DNA from: an uncultured Lachnospiraceae bacterium
GTDB taxonomy: Bacteria; Bacillota; Clostridia; Lachnospirales; Lachnospiraceae
Direction of reading: 5' to 3'
DNA length: 19,409 bases
Assembly: GCA_934371505.1 (NCBI GenBank)
Contig: CAKRNW010000034.1
Location: 1-19,409 of the forward strand
Shown: positions 1-8,078 of the stretch, piece by piece
Layout of the letters: each line of letters starts with the position of its first letter
How positions within the stretch are numbered: the first letter of the stretch is position 1
Made by a program: the position numbers and the translations under genes
Notes under the pieces: generated by a model
What the model saw: the letters and a program-made list of their open reading frames with translations, nothing else
Told to the model about the DNA's origin: nothing
Database searches by the model: none

Positions 1-9
1 ATAATTCCA

Positions 10-750
10 TCAGCAAACGGTTTCCGGAACCAGGGTACCTGCCTTGTAGGAATCCAGCACGGTCTGAATTCGGTCTTGCACCAAAGCTGCAATCTCCGTG
101 GTTTTCATATCTTTATAATCTTCATAATAAAGAGGTTTCAGATAGTAAACAAAGGTCTTCACCGGTTTTAAGCTGTGATATTCAAAACACATGTAAGAAT
201 TGATTAAAGCCACGGGAACGATGGGGCATTTTGCCCATACAGCACTTTTGAAGGCACCGGGCTTAAAGACCGTGGTATCATTTCCGTTATGAAAATAACC
301 GCCCTCCGGGAAGATAATAAATTTCCGTCCCTGCTTTGCCTCCTCTGACATTTCTTTGATAATCTTCATAGATTGGCGGACATCATTGGTATCTATCCGT
401 TTGCCCTGTACCAGATCCAGAAACTGTTTGGTGAGAGGAATATTGGATTTCTCTTTATCCATAACGATGGAGCAGGGCTCTTTGTGAGTAATCATAATGC
501 TCAGGGCATCGTATTTTCCCTGGTGGTTGGGAGTGAGAATATAACCGCCCATTTTGGGGAGATTTTCCATTCCATAGCCTTCTGTAGTAATATGTCCCGG
601 CTTACACATCCGTCGGATACACAACAGATCCTTTTCATAACGCTGTTGTTCGGAATATTTTTCGGGATGCTTTGCCATATAACCCATCTGTGGAATCATA
701 TAAATGTGATGGAGATTGCGCAGAATCACATGGTAAAATCTTGAAAACAT
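10..750 (-). CDS. PlsC-family 1-acyl-glycerol-3-phosphate acyltransferase-like protein
   Basis: Predicted lysophospholipid acyltransferase of 246 residues, the usual length for the PlsC/LPLAT family, which transfers an acyl chain to lysophosphatidate at the inner face of the membrane. The catalytic H-x4-D motif is visible as NHQGKYD (His76, Asp81). The second family motif appears as FPEGGYF (Glu149), where many homologues have EGTR, and a late I-V-P-V segment (about 177-180) fits motif IV. There is no clear long membrane helix, so attachment is probably by the hydrophobic N-terminal segment. The start is supported by GGATGAGG about 7 nt upstream and by a near-consensus promoter at 812-840. 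It stands alone, divergent from the marR unit. The EGG variant means the exact acyl acceptor is uncertain; the family call is firm. Confidence 0.88.
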   Translation of the reverse strand: MFSRFYHVILRNLHHIYMIPQMGYMAKHPEKYSEQQRYEKDLLCIRRMCKPGHITTEGYGMENLPKMGGYILTPNHQGKYDALSIMITHKEPCSIVMDKEKSNIPLTKQFLDLVQGKRIDTNDVRQSMKIIKEMSEEAKQGRKFIIFPEGGYFHNGNDTTVFKPGAFKSAVWAKCPIVPVALINSYMCFEYHSLKPVKTFVYYLKPLYYEDYKDMKTTEIAALVQDRIQTVLDSYKAGTLVPETVC

Positions 751-811
751 AAAATAACCTCATCCTGTGTACATGGTACTTGGGGGTAATATTCCAACAG
801 TACAAACAGCA

Positions 812-840
812 ATTATATAAGAAAAAATCAGTTTCGTCAA
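812..840 (-). promoter_or_regulatory. Sigma-A-type promoter of the acyltransferase gene
   Basis: On the minus strand, TTGACG (plus 835-840) is followed after exactly 17 nt by a perfect TATAAT (plus 812-817). It lies about 60 nt upstream of the acyltransferase start, leaving a short leader with a normal ribosome binding site. This is one of the best promoter matches in the window. Confidence 0.8.
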
Positions 841-893
841 CAAATCCCCCAGTTCCTGTTTATAAAGTTTATGGTTTTTTTATAGAATAATCA

Positions 894-922
894 TTGACGA
901 TTTTGTTTTCTACGAGTAGAAT
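894..922 (+). promoter_or_regulatory. Sigma-A-type promoter of the marR-ABC-ABC-peptidase unit
   Basis: TTGACG (894-899), a 17-nt spacer and TAGAAT (917-922) form a 10-of-12 match to the sigma-A consensus. Transcription would start near 929, inside the palindrome cluster at 932-952, and leave a leader of about 200 nt before marR. It is divergent from the acyltransferase promoter, with 53 bp between the two -35 boxes. Confidence 0.72.
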
Positions 923-931
923 ACCAAAAGT

Positions 932-952
932 AGTTTGCAAACAAACTGTTTG
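932..952 (+). promoter_or_regulatory. Overlapping palindromes, probable MarR operator
   Basis: Three overlapping dyads sit just after the -10 box: GTTTGCAAAC (933-942, perfect), AGTTTG-caaa-CAAACT (932-947) and CAAAC-t-GTTTG (942-952). A further GTTTGAT at 948-954 pairs with ATCAAAC at 970-976. AT-rich dyads of 16-20 bp at or just below the start site are typical of autoregulating MarR proteins, and the first gene of the unit encodes one. The binding protein is inferred, not shown. Confidence 0.5.
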
Positions 953-1060
953 ATGCCGAACTGTTAGCAATCAAACGTTTTTATGTCATAAAACGTTCCG
1001 ATGGGATGCGCAGCCTGCAGAGGAAAAGTTTATGCTACGCATACCGTGCGCACACGCAAA

Positions 1061-1087
1061 GAGTCGGCAAGCGACTCCTTGTTTTGT
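1061..1087 (+). terminator. Terminator-like hairpin in the marR leader
   Basis: GAGTCG (1061-1066) and CGACTC (1072-1077) form a perfect 6-bp GC-rich stem with a 5-nt loop, followed by CTTGTTTTGT. The T-rich tail is interrupted, so this would be a weak intrinsic terminator or attenuator. It lies 40 nt upstream of the marR ribosome binding site, where it could adjust read-through into the efflux genes. Confidence 0.35.
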
Positions 1088-1127
1088 ATAGGTTATGAAG
1101 TTTATTCAGAAAAGAAAGGAGTAGAAT

Positions 1128-1610
1128 ATGTCAAGGGAAAAACATGTGGGATTTGTGATTCACCAGATGGATAATCTGGTAAACCGGACCCGTGTGGCAC
1201 TGGGACTGAAGACCGGAGTGGATGAGATGACCACCATGAATGGCTGGATTATTGCTTATCTGTGCAGAAATGCAGACCGTGATATTTTCCAGAGAGATTT
1301 GGAGCGGGAGCTTTCTCTTGCCAAATCTACCATTACCTGCATCTTGAAACCTATGGAGCAAAAAGGGTATATTGAACGGGTCAGTGTTGCCTCGGATGCA
1401 AGATTGAAAAAGCTGGTGGTTACCGATAAAGGCCGGGAGATGCACCACATCTGTTATGACAACATGATGCAGATAGAGCAGATTCTGCGGAGTGGACTGA
1501 CGGAGGAGGAGCTACAGACCTTTTTTACCATTATGGGAAAAATGAAGGACAATGTAGAGCAGTTGTCCTGTCAGATAAAAAGCGAAGAAAGGAAGGATGA
1601 CACAAAATGA
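1128..1610 (+). CDS. MarR-family transcriptional regulator
   Basis: A 160-residue winged-helix regulator of typical MarR length. The DNA-binding core runs from about residue 55 to 103: the helix-turn-helix DLERELSLAKSTIT, then a recognition/wing region with the D-A-R motif (90-92) and VTDKG, which are hallmarks of the family. MarR proteins act as dimers, usually repressing their own unit until a small ligand binds. AAAGGAG 6 nt upstream supports this start. The stop codon overlaps the next start (ATGA), coupling it to the ABC exporter genes. From this position and the dyads at 932-952 it is inferred to be the local repressor of the exporter. The ligand cannot be told from sequence. Confidence 0.92.
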   Translation: MSREKHVGFVIHQMDNLVNRTRVALGLKTGVDEMTTMNGWIIAYLCRNADRDIFQRDLERELSLAKSTITCILKPMEQKGYIERVSVASDARLKKLVVTDKGREMHHICYDNMMQIEQILRSGLTEEELQTFFTIMGKMKDNVEQLSCQIKSEERKDDTK

Positions 1611-3355
1611 TAAAAACACTTGCAGCCCAGATAAAGGAATTCAAAAAAGATTCCATTATTACGCCGCTGTTTATGATTTTAGAGGTAATCATGGAAATGA
1701 TTATTCCCCTGCTCATGGCATCCATCATTGACAATGGCGTGACAGCGGGCGACATGCGGCACATTTACATTTGCGGCGCACTGATGGTAGTGATTGCCGG
1801 AATCGGTTTGTTTGCCGGAATTATGGGAGGCAAATACGGTGCGAGAGCATCCGCCGGCTTTGCCAAAAACTTGAGAGAGGCGATGTATACCAACATCCAG
1901 ACCTTCTCTTTTTCCAACATTGATAAGTATTCCACCGCAGGACTGGTAACAAGACTTACCACCGATGTAACCAACCTGCAGAACGCTTACCAGATGATTC
2001 TCCGCATGTGTATGCGTGCTCCGGTTTCTCTGATCATTGCGGTAATTATGGCAGCCGGAATCAATGCCCGCCTGTCCACCATTTATCTGGTGGCACTGGT
2101 ATTCTTGGGCGTGGCAATTTTCGGACTGATTCCCAAGGCAATGAAATATTTCCGTGAAGTATTTCACAAATATGATGACTTAAATGCCAGTGTACAGGAA
2201 AACGTGGCAGCCATCCGCGTGGTAAAGGCATACAACCGTGAAGATTATGAAACGAAACGTTTTCAGAATGCCAGCGGCAACATTTATAACATGTTCCTGC
2301 GGGCAGAGCGGATTGTGGTTTTAAATAGCCCCATTATGCAGTTTACCTTATATGCCTGTATTCTGGCGATCAGCTGGTTCGGCGCACACATGATTGTGGG
2401 CGGTTCCATGACCACCGGTGAACTGATGAGTTTTATGACCTACTGCATGACCATTCTGATGAACTTAATGATGGTTTCCATGATTTTTGTTATGCTTACC
2501 ATGAGTGAGGCAAGTGCAGAGCGTGTGGCAGAGGTTATCAATGAGAAGGCTGACCTGGTAAATCCCGAAAACCCGGACTACAACGTACCGGATGGCTCCA
2601 TTGTCTTTGACCATGTGGGATTCCGTTACAATAAAAACAGCGAGATGCCCATTTTAAATGACATCAATCTTTCCATTAAATCAGGGGAAACCATTGGCAT
2701 GATCGGTGGAACCGGCTCTGCCAAAACCTCCCTGGTAAACTTAATCAGCCGTCTTTACGATGTGACGGAAGGTTCGGTAAAGGTGGGTGGCAAGGATGTG
2801 CGAGAGTACGACCTGGACACCTTGCGTAAAGAGGTTTCTGTGGTACTTCAGAAGAACGTTTTATTCTCCGGCACGATTCTGGAAAACCTGCGGTGGGGGG
2901 ATGAAAACGCCACCGAGGAGGAGTGCATCCGTGCCTGCAAACTGGCATGTGCCGATGAATTCATTGAGCGGATGCCGGACAAATACAATACTTACATTGA
3001 ACAGGGAGGCACCAACGTTTCCGGTGGACAGAAACAGCGTCTTTGTATTGCAAGAGCATTGTTGAAAAAGCCCAAGATTCTGATTCTGGATGACTCCACC
3101 AGTGCGGTAGATACCGCAACGGATGCTAAAATCCGTAAGGCTTTTGCCGAGGAAATCCCCAACACCACCAAGCTGATTATTGCCCAGCGTATTTCCTCCG
3201 TACAGAATGCAGACCGCATTATTGTCATGGAAAACGGGCAGGTCAACGCTTTTGGAACCCATGAAGAACTGCTTGCCACCAACGAGATTTACAGGGATGT
3301 CTACGAGTCCCAGATGGGCGGCAGTGGCGATTTTGATGAAGGAGGTGCGCAGTAA
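1607..3355 (+). CDS. ABC exporter half-transporter, degenerate-site subunit
   Basis: Fused membrane domain (about 1-310, six helices) and nucleotide-binding domain (about 331-582), 582 residues, exporter type. Walker A is GGTGSAKT (367-374), the Q-loop Gln is 415 and the signature is VSGGQ (471-475). Two catalytic positions are changed: Walker B ends in Asp495-Asp496 where the catalytic Glu is expected, and the switch His is replaced by Gln527 (IIAQRIS). Loss of these residues in one partner is characteristic of asymmetric heterodimeric exporters of the BmrCD, LmrCD and TM287/288 kind. The gene overlaps marR by 4 nt and the second half-transporter by 1 nt, so the two should be made together and pair. 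The likely job is drug, peptide or lipid efflux; the substrate is unknown. Confidence 0.92.
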   Translation: MIKTLAAQIKEFKKDSIITPLFMILEVIMEMIIPLLMASIIDNGVTAGDMRHIYICGALMVVIAGIGLFAGIMGGKYGARASAGFAKNLREAMYTNIQTFSFSNIDKYSTAGLVTRLTTDVTNLQNAYQMILRMCMRAPVSLIIAVIMAAGINARLSTIYLVALVFLGVAIFGLIPKAMKYFREVFHKYDDLNASVQENVAAIRVVKAYNREDYETKRFQNASGNIYNMFLRAERIVVLNSPIMQFTLYACILAISWFGAHMIVGGSMTTGELMSFMTYCMTILMNLMMVSMIFVMLTMSEASAERVAEVINEKADLVNPENPDYNVPDGSIVFDHVGFRYNKNSEMPILNDINLSIKSGETIGMIGGTGSAKTSLVNLISRLYDVTEGSVKVGGKDVREYDLDTLRKEVSVVLQKNVLFSGTILENLRWGDENATEEECIRACKLACADEFIERMPDKYNTYIEQGGTNVSGGQKQRLCIARALLKKPKILILDDSTSAVDTATDAKIRKAFAEEIPNTTKLIIAQRISSVQNADRIIVMENGQVNAFGTHEELLATNEIYRDVYESQMGGSGDFDEGGAQ

Positions 3356-5283
3356 TGGCAGAAAATAACAAACCCATGCCGGGACCGGTTGGCAGAAACC
3401 GCGGCCGTGGTCCCAAACCGAAAATTGACCATCCCGGCAGACTTTTTGCCCGGATTATAAAAGAAATAATGAAGAACTATGCACCTCATTGTGTGATTGT
3501 TCTGATTTGTATTTTTATCAGTGTCCTGGCATCCGTGCAGGGAACCATGTTTATGAAAACACTGATTGATTCCTACATCTTGCCTTTACTGGGACAGGAG
3601 AACCCGGATTTTTCCGGACTTGCGGCAGCGATTCTCCGGGTAGGAGTTTTCTACCTGTGCGGTGCCCTGGCTGCCTATGTATACAACCGTCTGTTAATTA
3701 ACGTTTCCCAGGGAACGCTGCGGAATTTCCGTAATAAGATGTTTGCCCATATGGAAAAACTTCCCATTAAATACTTTGACACCCATTCCCACGGAGATAT
3801 CATGTCCATTTACACCAACGACATTGATACCCTGCGGCAGATGATCAGCCAGAGTATTCCCCAGATTATCAACTCTGCGGTAACTATTGTCAGTGTGCTG
3901 GTGAGCATGATTATTTTAAACATTCCGCTCACTGTTCTCACTCTGTTTATGGTAGGGGTCATGATGGTTGTGACCACCAAGATTGCAGGACAAAGTTCCA
4001 AATACTTCATTGCCCAGCAGAAAGATATCGGTAAGGTAAACGGCTACATCGAGGAAATGATGGATGGTCAGAAGGTGGTTAAGGTATTCTGTCATGAGGA
4101 AGAATCCCTGAAGGATTTCAAGAAACTCAATGACCAGTTGTTTGACAGTGCTTATCATGCAAACAAATTCGCCAACATTCTCATGCCTGCCAACGCACAG
4201 ATTGGAAATATCAGTTATGTGCTTTGTGCTATCGTAGGCGGTGTTCTGGCACTGGGCGGTGTGGGAGGCTTTACCCTTGGTGGCCTGGCAAGTTTCCTTA
4301 CTTTCAATAAATCCTTTAACATGCCTATCAACCAGGTGAGTCAGCAGTTAAACTCCATCATCATGGCATTGGCAGGAGCTGACCGTATTTTCAAATTACT
4401 GGACGAGACACCGGAAACCGATGAGGGCTATGTCACTCTGGTCAATGCAAAGAGAGAGGGCGGCAGGCTGGTGGAGGTACCGGAACGTACCGGACTATGG
4501 GCGTGGAAACATTATCATAAAGCAGATAACACCACCACTTATAAGGAACTTACCGGCGATGTGGTTTTTGACGATGTGGATTTCGGTTATACTGATGAAA
4601 AAATCGTACTGCACAACATTGTGCTCCATGCGACACCGGGACAGAAGATTGCCTTTGTAGGCTCCACCGGAGCAGGAAAAACCACCATTACCAACCTGAT
4701 TAACCGTTTCTACGATATCCAGGATGGTAAGATTCGCTACGATGGTATCAATGTCAATAAGATTTGTAAATCCGACCTTCGCCGTTCCCTTGGCATTGTA
4801 TTGCAGGATACCCATCTGTTTACCAATACGGTCATGGAAAATATCCGTTATGGACGTCTGGACGCCACGGATGAAGAAGTTATTGCAGCTGCAAAACGTA
4901 CCAATGCCGATCACTTTATCCGCCAGCTGCCGAATGGCTACCAGACCGTGCTGAAGGGAGATGGTTCCAACTTAAGCCAGGGACAGCGGCAGCTCCTTTC
5001 CATTGCCAGAGCAGCGGTGGCAGACCCGCCGGTACTGATTCTGGATGAGGCAACCAGTTCCATTGATACCCGTACCGAAAAAATCGTACAGGGGGGTATG
5101 GATAAGCTGATGCATGGACGGACCACCTTTGTCATCGCCCATCGACTTTCTACCGTCAAAAACAGTGACTGCATCATCGTTCTGGAACAGGGACGCATTA
5201 TTGAACAGGGCACCCATGACGAACTGATTGCAGCCAGGGGCAGATACTATCAGCTTTACACTGGAAATGCCATTTCCGCTTAA
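3355..5283 (+). CDS. ABC exporter half-transporter, catalytic-site subunit
   Basis: 642-residue membrane-plus-ATPase half-transporter and partner of the preceding gene. After a basic, Pro/Gly-rich N-terminal tail (1-30) come six membrane segments (about 45-345). An extra linker of some 45 residues (about 360-405) precedes the nucleotide-binding domain. Walker A is GSTGAGKT (436-443), Q-loop Gln484, Walker B Asp564-Glu565 and switch His596, all intact. Its signature is LSQGQ (540-544) instead of LSGGQ. In a heterodimer this Walker A/B/His set pairs with the partner's VSGGQ to form the one hydrolytic site, while LSQGQ faces the partner's degenerate site. The start codon shares one base with the upstream stop codon (TAATG), implying translational coupling. 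Confidence 0.93.
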   Translation: MAENNKPMPGPVGRNRGRGPKPKIDHPGRLFARIIKEIMKNYAPHCVIVLICIFISVLASVQGTMFMKTLIDSYILPLLGQENPDFSGLAAAILRVGVFYLCGALAAYVYNRLLINVSQGTLRNFRNKMFAHMEKLPIKYFDTHSHGDIMSIYTNDIDTLRQMISQSIPQIINSAVTIVSVLVSMIILNIPLTVLTLFMVGVMMVVTTKIAGQSSKYFIAQQKDIGKVNGYIEEMMDGQKVVKVFCHEEESLKDFKKLNDQLFDSAYHANKFANILMPANAQIGNISYVLCAIVGGVLALGGVGGFTLGGLASFLTFNKSFNMPINQVSQQLNSIIMALAGADRIFKLLDETPETDEGYVTLVNAKREGGRLVEVPERTGLWAWKHYHKADNTTTYKELTGDVVFDDVDFGYTDEKIVLHNIVLHATPGQKIAFVGSTGAGKTTITNLINRFYDIQDGKIRYDGINVNKICKSDLRRSLGIVLQDTHLFTNTVMENIRYGRLDATDEEVIAAAKRTNADHFIRQLPNGYQTVLKGDGSNLSQGQRQLLSIARAAVADPPVLILDEATSSIDTRTEKIVQGGMDKLMHGRTTFVIAHRLSTVKNSDCIIVLEQGRIIEQGTHDELIAARGRYYQLYTGNAISA

Positions 5284-5306
5284 TAACGAATATCGGGGGA
5301 AAACTT

Positions 5307-6359
5307 ATGAGATATGCAGAATTTTTAAAGGAAGGCGGTACCATCGGTTTCGTGGCGCCCTCCTTTGGAGCCAACATCGAACCTTACCATTCTGCCTTTG
5401 ACAGGGCACTGGAAAATCTCACGAAAAAGGGCTATTCCTATGTCCTTGGACCAAACTGCTACGCCGGAGAAGGCATCGGTATCAGCAATACGCCTGAAAA
5501 ATGCGGTGCGGAACTGGAAAACGCTTACTGCGACACCGAAAGCCAGGTGTTAATTTCCTGTGGAGGCGGAGAGGAGATGTGCGAAATTCTGGACTACGTG
5601 AATTTCGATCACATACGCAAAGCAGCTCCCAAATGGTATCTGGGCTATTCTGACAACACGAATTTTACCTTTCTTCTCACGATCATTTGCGACACCGCCT
5701 CCATTTATGGTCCCTGTGCCGGAGCCTTTGGCATGGAGCCCTGGGATACGGCGGTGGAGGATGCTTTCGCACTGTTACATGGGAAAAAGCTGGTAAATAA
5801 GGGGTATCCCTTATGGGAAAAAGAGGACTGGGCAGAGGATATCCAGACCCCCTATTCTCCCTATCATCTGACAGAAAAGAGGGTACTTCATGGCTACACA
5901 CCGGTAAATGGAAAACTGAAGGAAACCAATGAGCCTATCCATATGGAAGGACGGCTCATTGGCGGCTGTCTGGATTGTCTGGTAAATCTGGTGGGAACCC
6001 GGTACGACAAGGTAGCAGAGTTTGTGGAACGGTATAAGGAAGACGGCATTATCTGGTTTCTGGAAAGCTGTGATTTGAATGTATTTTCCATCCGCCGCGC
6101 CATGTGGCATCTGGAACATGCAGGGTGGTTTCCCTACACGAAGGGATTCCTTATCGGACGTCCCCTCCACTTTGACGAACCTATGATGGGCTTAGACCAG
6201 TACCATGCAGTTACAGATATCATCGCCCATCATCATGTTCCGGTCATTATGGACATTGATTTAGGGCATTTACCGCCCCAGATTCCCATTATCTGCGGAA
6301 GTATGGGAACGGTTGACCTGGCTGGTCAGGATTTTACTCTCCGTATGGATTTAATATAA
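5307..6359 (+). CDS. S66-family serine peptidase (LD-carboxypeptidase / MccF-like)
   Basis: 350-residue S66 peptidase. The Ser-Glu-His triad can be placed at Ser115 (LGYSDNT nucleophile elbow), Glu253 (FLESCD) and His321 (DLGHLPP). S66 enzymes either trim the L,D-bond of murein tetrapeptides in the cytoplasm (LdcA) or cleave peptide-nucleotide antibiotics for self-immunity (MccF). The length is nearer MccF (about 345) than LdcA (about 305), and there is no signal peptide. GGGGGA precedes the start, which lies 23 nt after the exporter gene, so it belongs to the MarR-exporter unit. That context favours handling of a toxic peptide-like compound over routine wall recycling, but this is inference. 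Its 3' end lies 2 nt from a convergent gene. Confidence 0.85.
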   Translation: MRYAEFLKEGGTIGFVAPSFGANIEPYHSAFDRALENLTKKGYSYVLGPNCYAGEGIGISNTPEKCGAELENAYCDTESQVLISCGGGEEMCEILDYVNFDHIRKAAPKWYLGYSDNTNFTFLLTIICDTASIYGPCAGAFGMEPWDTAVEDAFALLHGKKLVNKGYPLWEKEDWAEDIQTPYSPYHLTEKRVLHGYTPVNGKLKETNEPIHMEGRLIGGCLDCLVNLVGTRYDKVAEFVERYKEDGIIWFLESCDLNVFSIRRAMWHLEHAGWFPYTKGFLIGRPLHFDEPMMGLDQYHAVTDIIAHHHVPVIMDIDLGHLPPQIPIICGSMGTVDLAGQDFTLRMDLI

Positions 6360-6361
6360 AA

Positions 6362-7177
6362 CTACGCCAGGTGCATGTGTTTCTTCATCAGATGTTCCAT
6401 CCCCTGAATCATCCGGTACAGTCCAAAGGCAATCAGACACAGAATCAGGATGGAACTGATGACCATGTGCAGCTGAAACACCTGGCTGCCATAAATAATC
6501 AGATATCCCAGTCCCCGTCTGGCAGCCAGGAATTCTCCGATAATCACCCCCACAAGCGATAACCCGATATTCACCTTCATGGTGCTTAAAAGCAGCGGCA
6601 CCGAACTGGGAAGTACCACCAGACGGAACATATCCGTTCTGGAACCTCCCAGGGTATAAATCAGATTCTGCTTTTCTTCCGATGCCTGACGGAATCCGGA
6701 GTAAATACTGATAATCGCACCGAAAATTGCAACGGAGATACCGGCCACGATAATGGTGTCCATGCCAGTCCCCAGCCAAACGATAAAAAGAGGAGCCAGT
6801 GCCGATTTCGGAAGAGAATTTAAAATTACCAGATAAGGTTCGCACACCTCGGAAAAGCTTCTGGAAAACCACAGAAGACAGGCAGTGGACATACTGATTA
6901 ACGTTACCAGGAAAAAACTGAACAGGGTCTCAACCAGAGTGATTTCTATATGTGAAGCAAGATCCTTATGCATCCACAGATCTACACAGGTACGAACCAC
7001 CAGAGAGGGGGAACTGAAAAAGAAGGAGTCCAGTGTTCCCAGCCGGACACTTCCTTCCCACAAGGCCAGAAACCCAAGAAAAACCAGCACACGCAAAATC
7101 CCAATCCTGCGGTGATGCCGTCTATGTCCACGAATGTACAATTCCTGTTTACTCAAAACCTTAGAACCGTGTTCCAT
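6362..7177 (-). CDS. NitT/TauT-type ABC importer permease
   Basis: Integral-membrane permease of 271 residues, of the SsuC/TauC/ThiX kind, which carries anions, sulfonates, nitrate or thiamine precursors with a paired ATPase and a binding protein. About six hydrophobic segments are visible (near 26-43, 79-101, 112-134, 139-160, 201-217 and 235-255). The cytoplasmic EAA-like coupling loop is at about 171-197 (TLGGSRTDMFRLVVLP). The basic N-terminal tail (HRRHHRR) fits the inside-positive rule. AAGGAG lies 7 nt before the ATG at 7177; an ATG at 7180 is too close to it. The start lies inside the 3' end of the ATPase gene. No substrate-binding protein is adjacent, so the substrate is unknown. Confidence 0.88.
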   Translation of the reverse strand: MEHGSKVLSKQELYIRGHRRHHRRIGILRVLVFLGFLALWEGSVRLGTLDSFFFSSPSLVVRTCVDLWMHKDLASHIEITLVETLFSFFLVTLISMSTACLLWFSRSFSEVCEPYLVILNSLPKSALAPLFIVWLGTGMDTIIVAGISVAIFGAIISIYSGFRQASEEKQNLIYTLGGSRTDMFRLVVLPSSVPLLLSTMKVNIGLSLVGVIIGEFLAARRGLGYLIIYGSQVFQLHMVISSILILCLIAFGLYRMIQGMEHLMKKHMHLA

Positions 7178-7916
7178 CATTTAACTCCTTCCATAATTTA
7201 TCAAAATAATTTCCATATTCCGGTGCCTGTCTTGCCGCCAGAGATCCCGGTTCTTTTACCGTGAGAGACACCGGAATGTCATCCAGAATAGTGGCAGGGC
7301 GTTTCGTCAGTACCAGAATCCGGTCTGCCAGTGAGATAGCCTCCGACAGGTCGTGGGTGATGAGAATGGCAGTTTTCCCAGCCTGCCGGATTTTCTCACA
7401 GATATCCCCGGAAACCTGGAGGCGGGTCTGGTAGTCCAGGGCACTGAAAGGTTCATCCAACAGAAGCAAATCCGGCTTTAACGCCATGGTGCGGATGAGT
7501 GCCGCCCGCTGTTTCATGCCCCCGGACAATTCTGAAGGGTATTTATCCCGGAACAATTCCAAATCATATTCCCTTAAGAGGGCATCAATATATTCCAGAT
7601 TTTCCAGTGTCCGGCAGTGGTTGATTTCCAGTCCCAGACAGACATTCTGGTAAATAGTACGCCATTCCAGCAGATGGTCATGCTGTAACATGTAACCGAT
7701 TCTGGAATTTCCCTTTTCAATGAGGCCATCCTCCGGGGAAAGCAACCCTGCAATTAATGACAATAACGTGGATTTTCCACAGCCACTGGGACCTACTATT
7801 GCCACAAATTCCCCTTCTTTGACAGAAAAGGTGATATGTGACAGTGCAGGTGTCTCACCTTTCAGACTGTGATAGGAATAGGACAGATCCCTGATATTCA
7901 GAACTGTTGTGCTCAT
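7161..7916 (-). CDS. NitT/TauT-type ABC importer ATP-binding protein
   Basis: 251-residue importer ATPase of the SsuB/TauB/ThiZ type. Walker A GPSGCGKST (42-50), Q-loop Gln78, signature LSGGMKQ (130-136), Walker B with Asp154-Glu155 (LLLDEPFSALD) and switch His188 (LITHDLSEA) are all intact, so it should be active. The frame stays open upstream to a GTG at 7925, but GGGAAGGG lies 8 nt before the ATG at 7916, which is therefore chosen. The gene overlaps the permease by 17 nt and the two should act as one complex at the inner membrane face. The unit is divergent from argH. I did not find a convincing -35/-10 pair for it, although TATATAA occurs near 7960-7965 on its strand. Confidence 0.9.
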   Translation of the reverse strand: MSTTVLNIRDLSYSYHSLKGETPALSHITFSVKEGEFVAIVGPSGCGKSTLLSLIAGLLSPEDGLIEKGNSRIGYMLQHDHLLEWRTIYQNVCLGLEINHCRTLENLEYIDALLREYDLELFRDKYPSELSGGMKQRAALIRTMALKPDLLLLDEPFSALDYQTRLQVSGDICEKIRQAGKTAILITHDLSEAISLADRILVLTKRPATILDDIPVSLTVKEPGSLAARQAPEYGNYFDKLWKELNDGTRF

Positions 7917-8010
7917 AAACATCACCCTTCCCGCCAGAATGAAACCGGCGAATCTTTTTTATATAAGGTATTCTATGTCGAAAATGGGCTTTCCGTTCCC
8001 TACCTTTTTG

Positions 8011-8039
8011 TTGAATTTCAAATAGAAATATGCTAGTAT
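8011..8039 (+). promoter_or_regulatory. Extended -10 promoter of argH
   Basis: TTGAAT (8011-8016), a 17-nt spacer and TAGTAT (8034-8039) preceded by TGC, which gives an extended -10 element (TGn). Each hexamer matches consensus at 4 of 6 positions. The start would lie near 8046, leaving a leader of about 30 nt. No arginine-repressor box or leader peptide was recognised. Confidence 0.62.
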
Positions 8040-8078
8040 CAAATCTAGGTTTAACTATTTATGAAAGGAACAACGGCA

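Larger units (their letters stand above)
923..1127 (+). other. Long structured 5' leader of the marR unit
   Basis: This non-coding stretch separates the promoter from marR. Besides the operator-like dyads it holds the direct repeat AAACGTT (973-979 and 991-997, 18 bp apart), the inverted pair ATGCG (1006-1010) / CGCAT (1038-1042), the perfect palindrome GTGCGCAC (1046-1053) and a GC-rich hairpin (1061-1077). I see no credible small reading frame and do not recognise a known riboswitch class. It could be an attenuating leader or merely a long spacer. Confidence 0.4.

Noticed and set aside
2861..3262. Long minus-strand open frames across the ABC exporter genes
   Set aside because: They are antisense to conserved ATPase motifs, lack ribosome binding sites and read as low-complexity shadow translations.
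6351..6872. A 173-codon open frame on the minus strand overlapping the importer permease
   Set aside because: It lies in another frame of the permease gene, has no recognisable domain or ribosome binding site, and the permease frame has clear family features.
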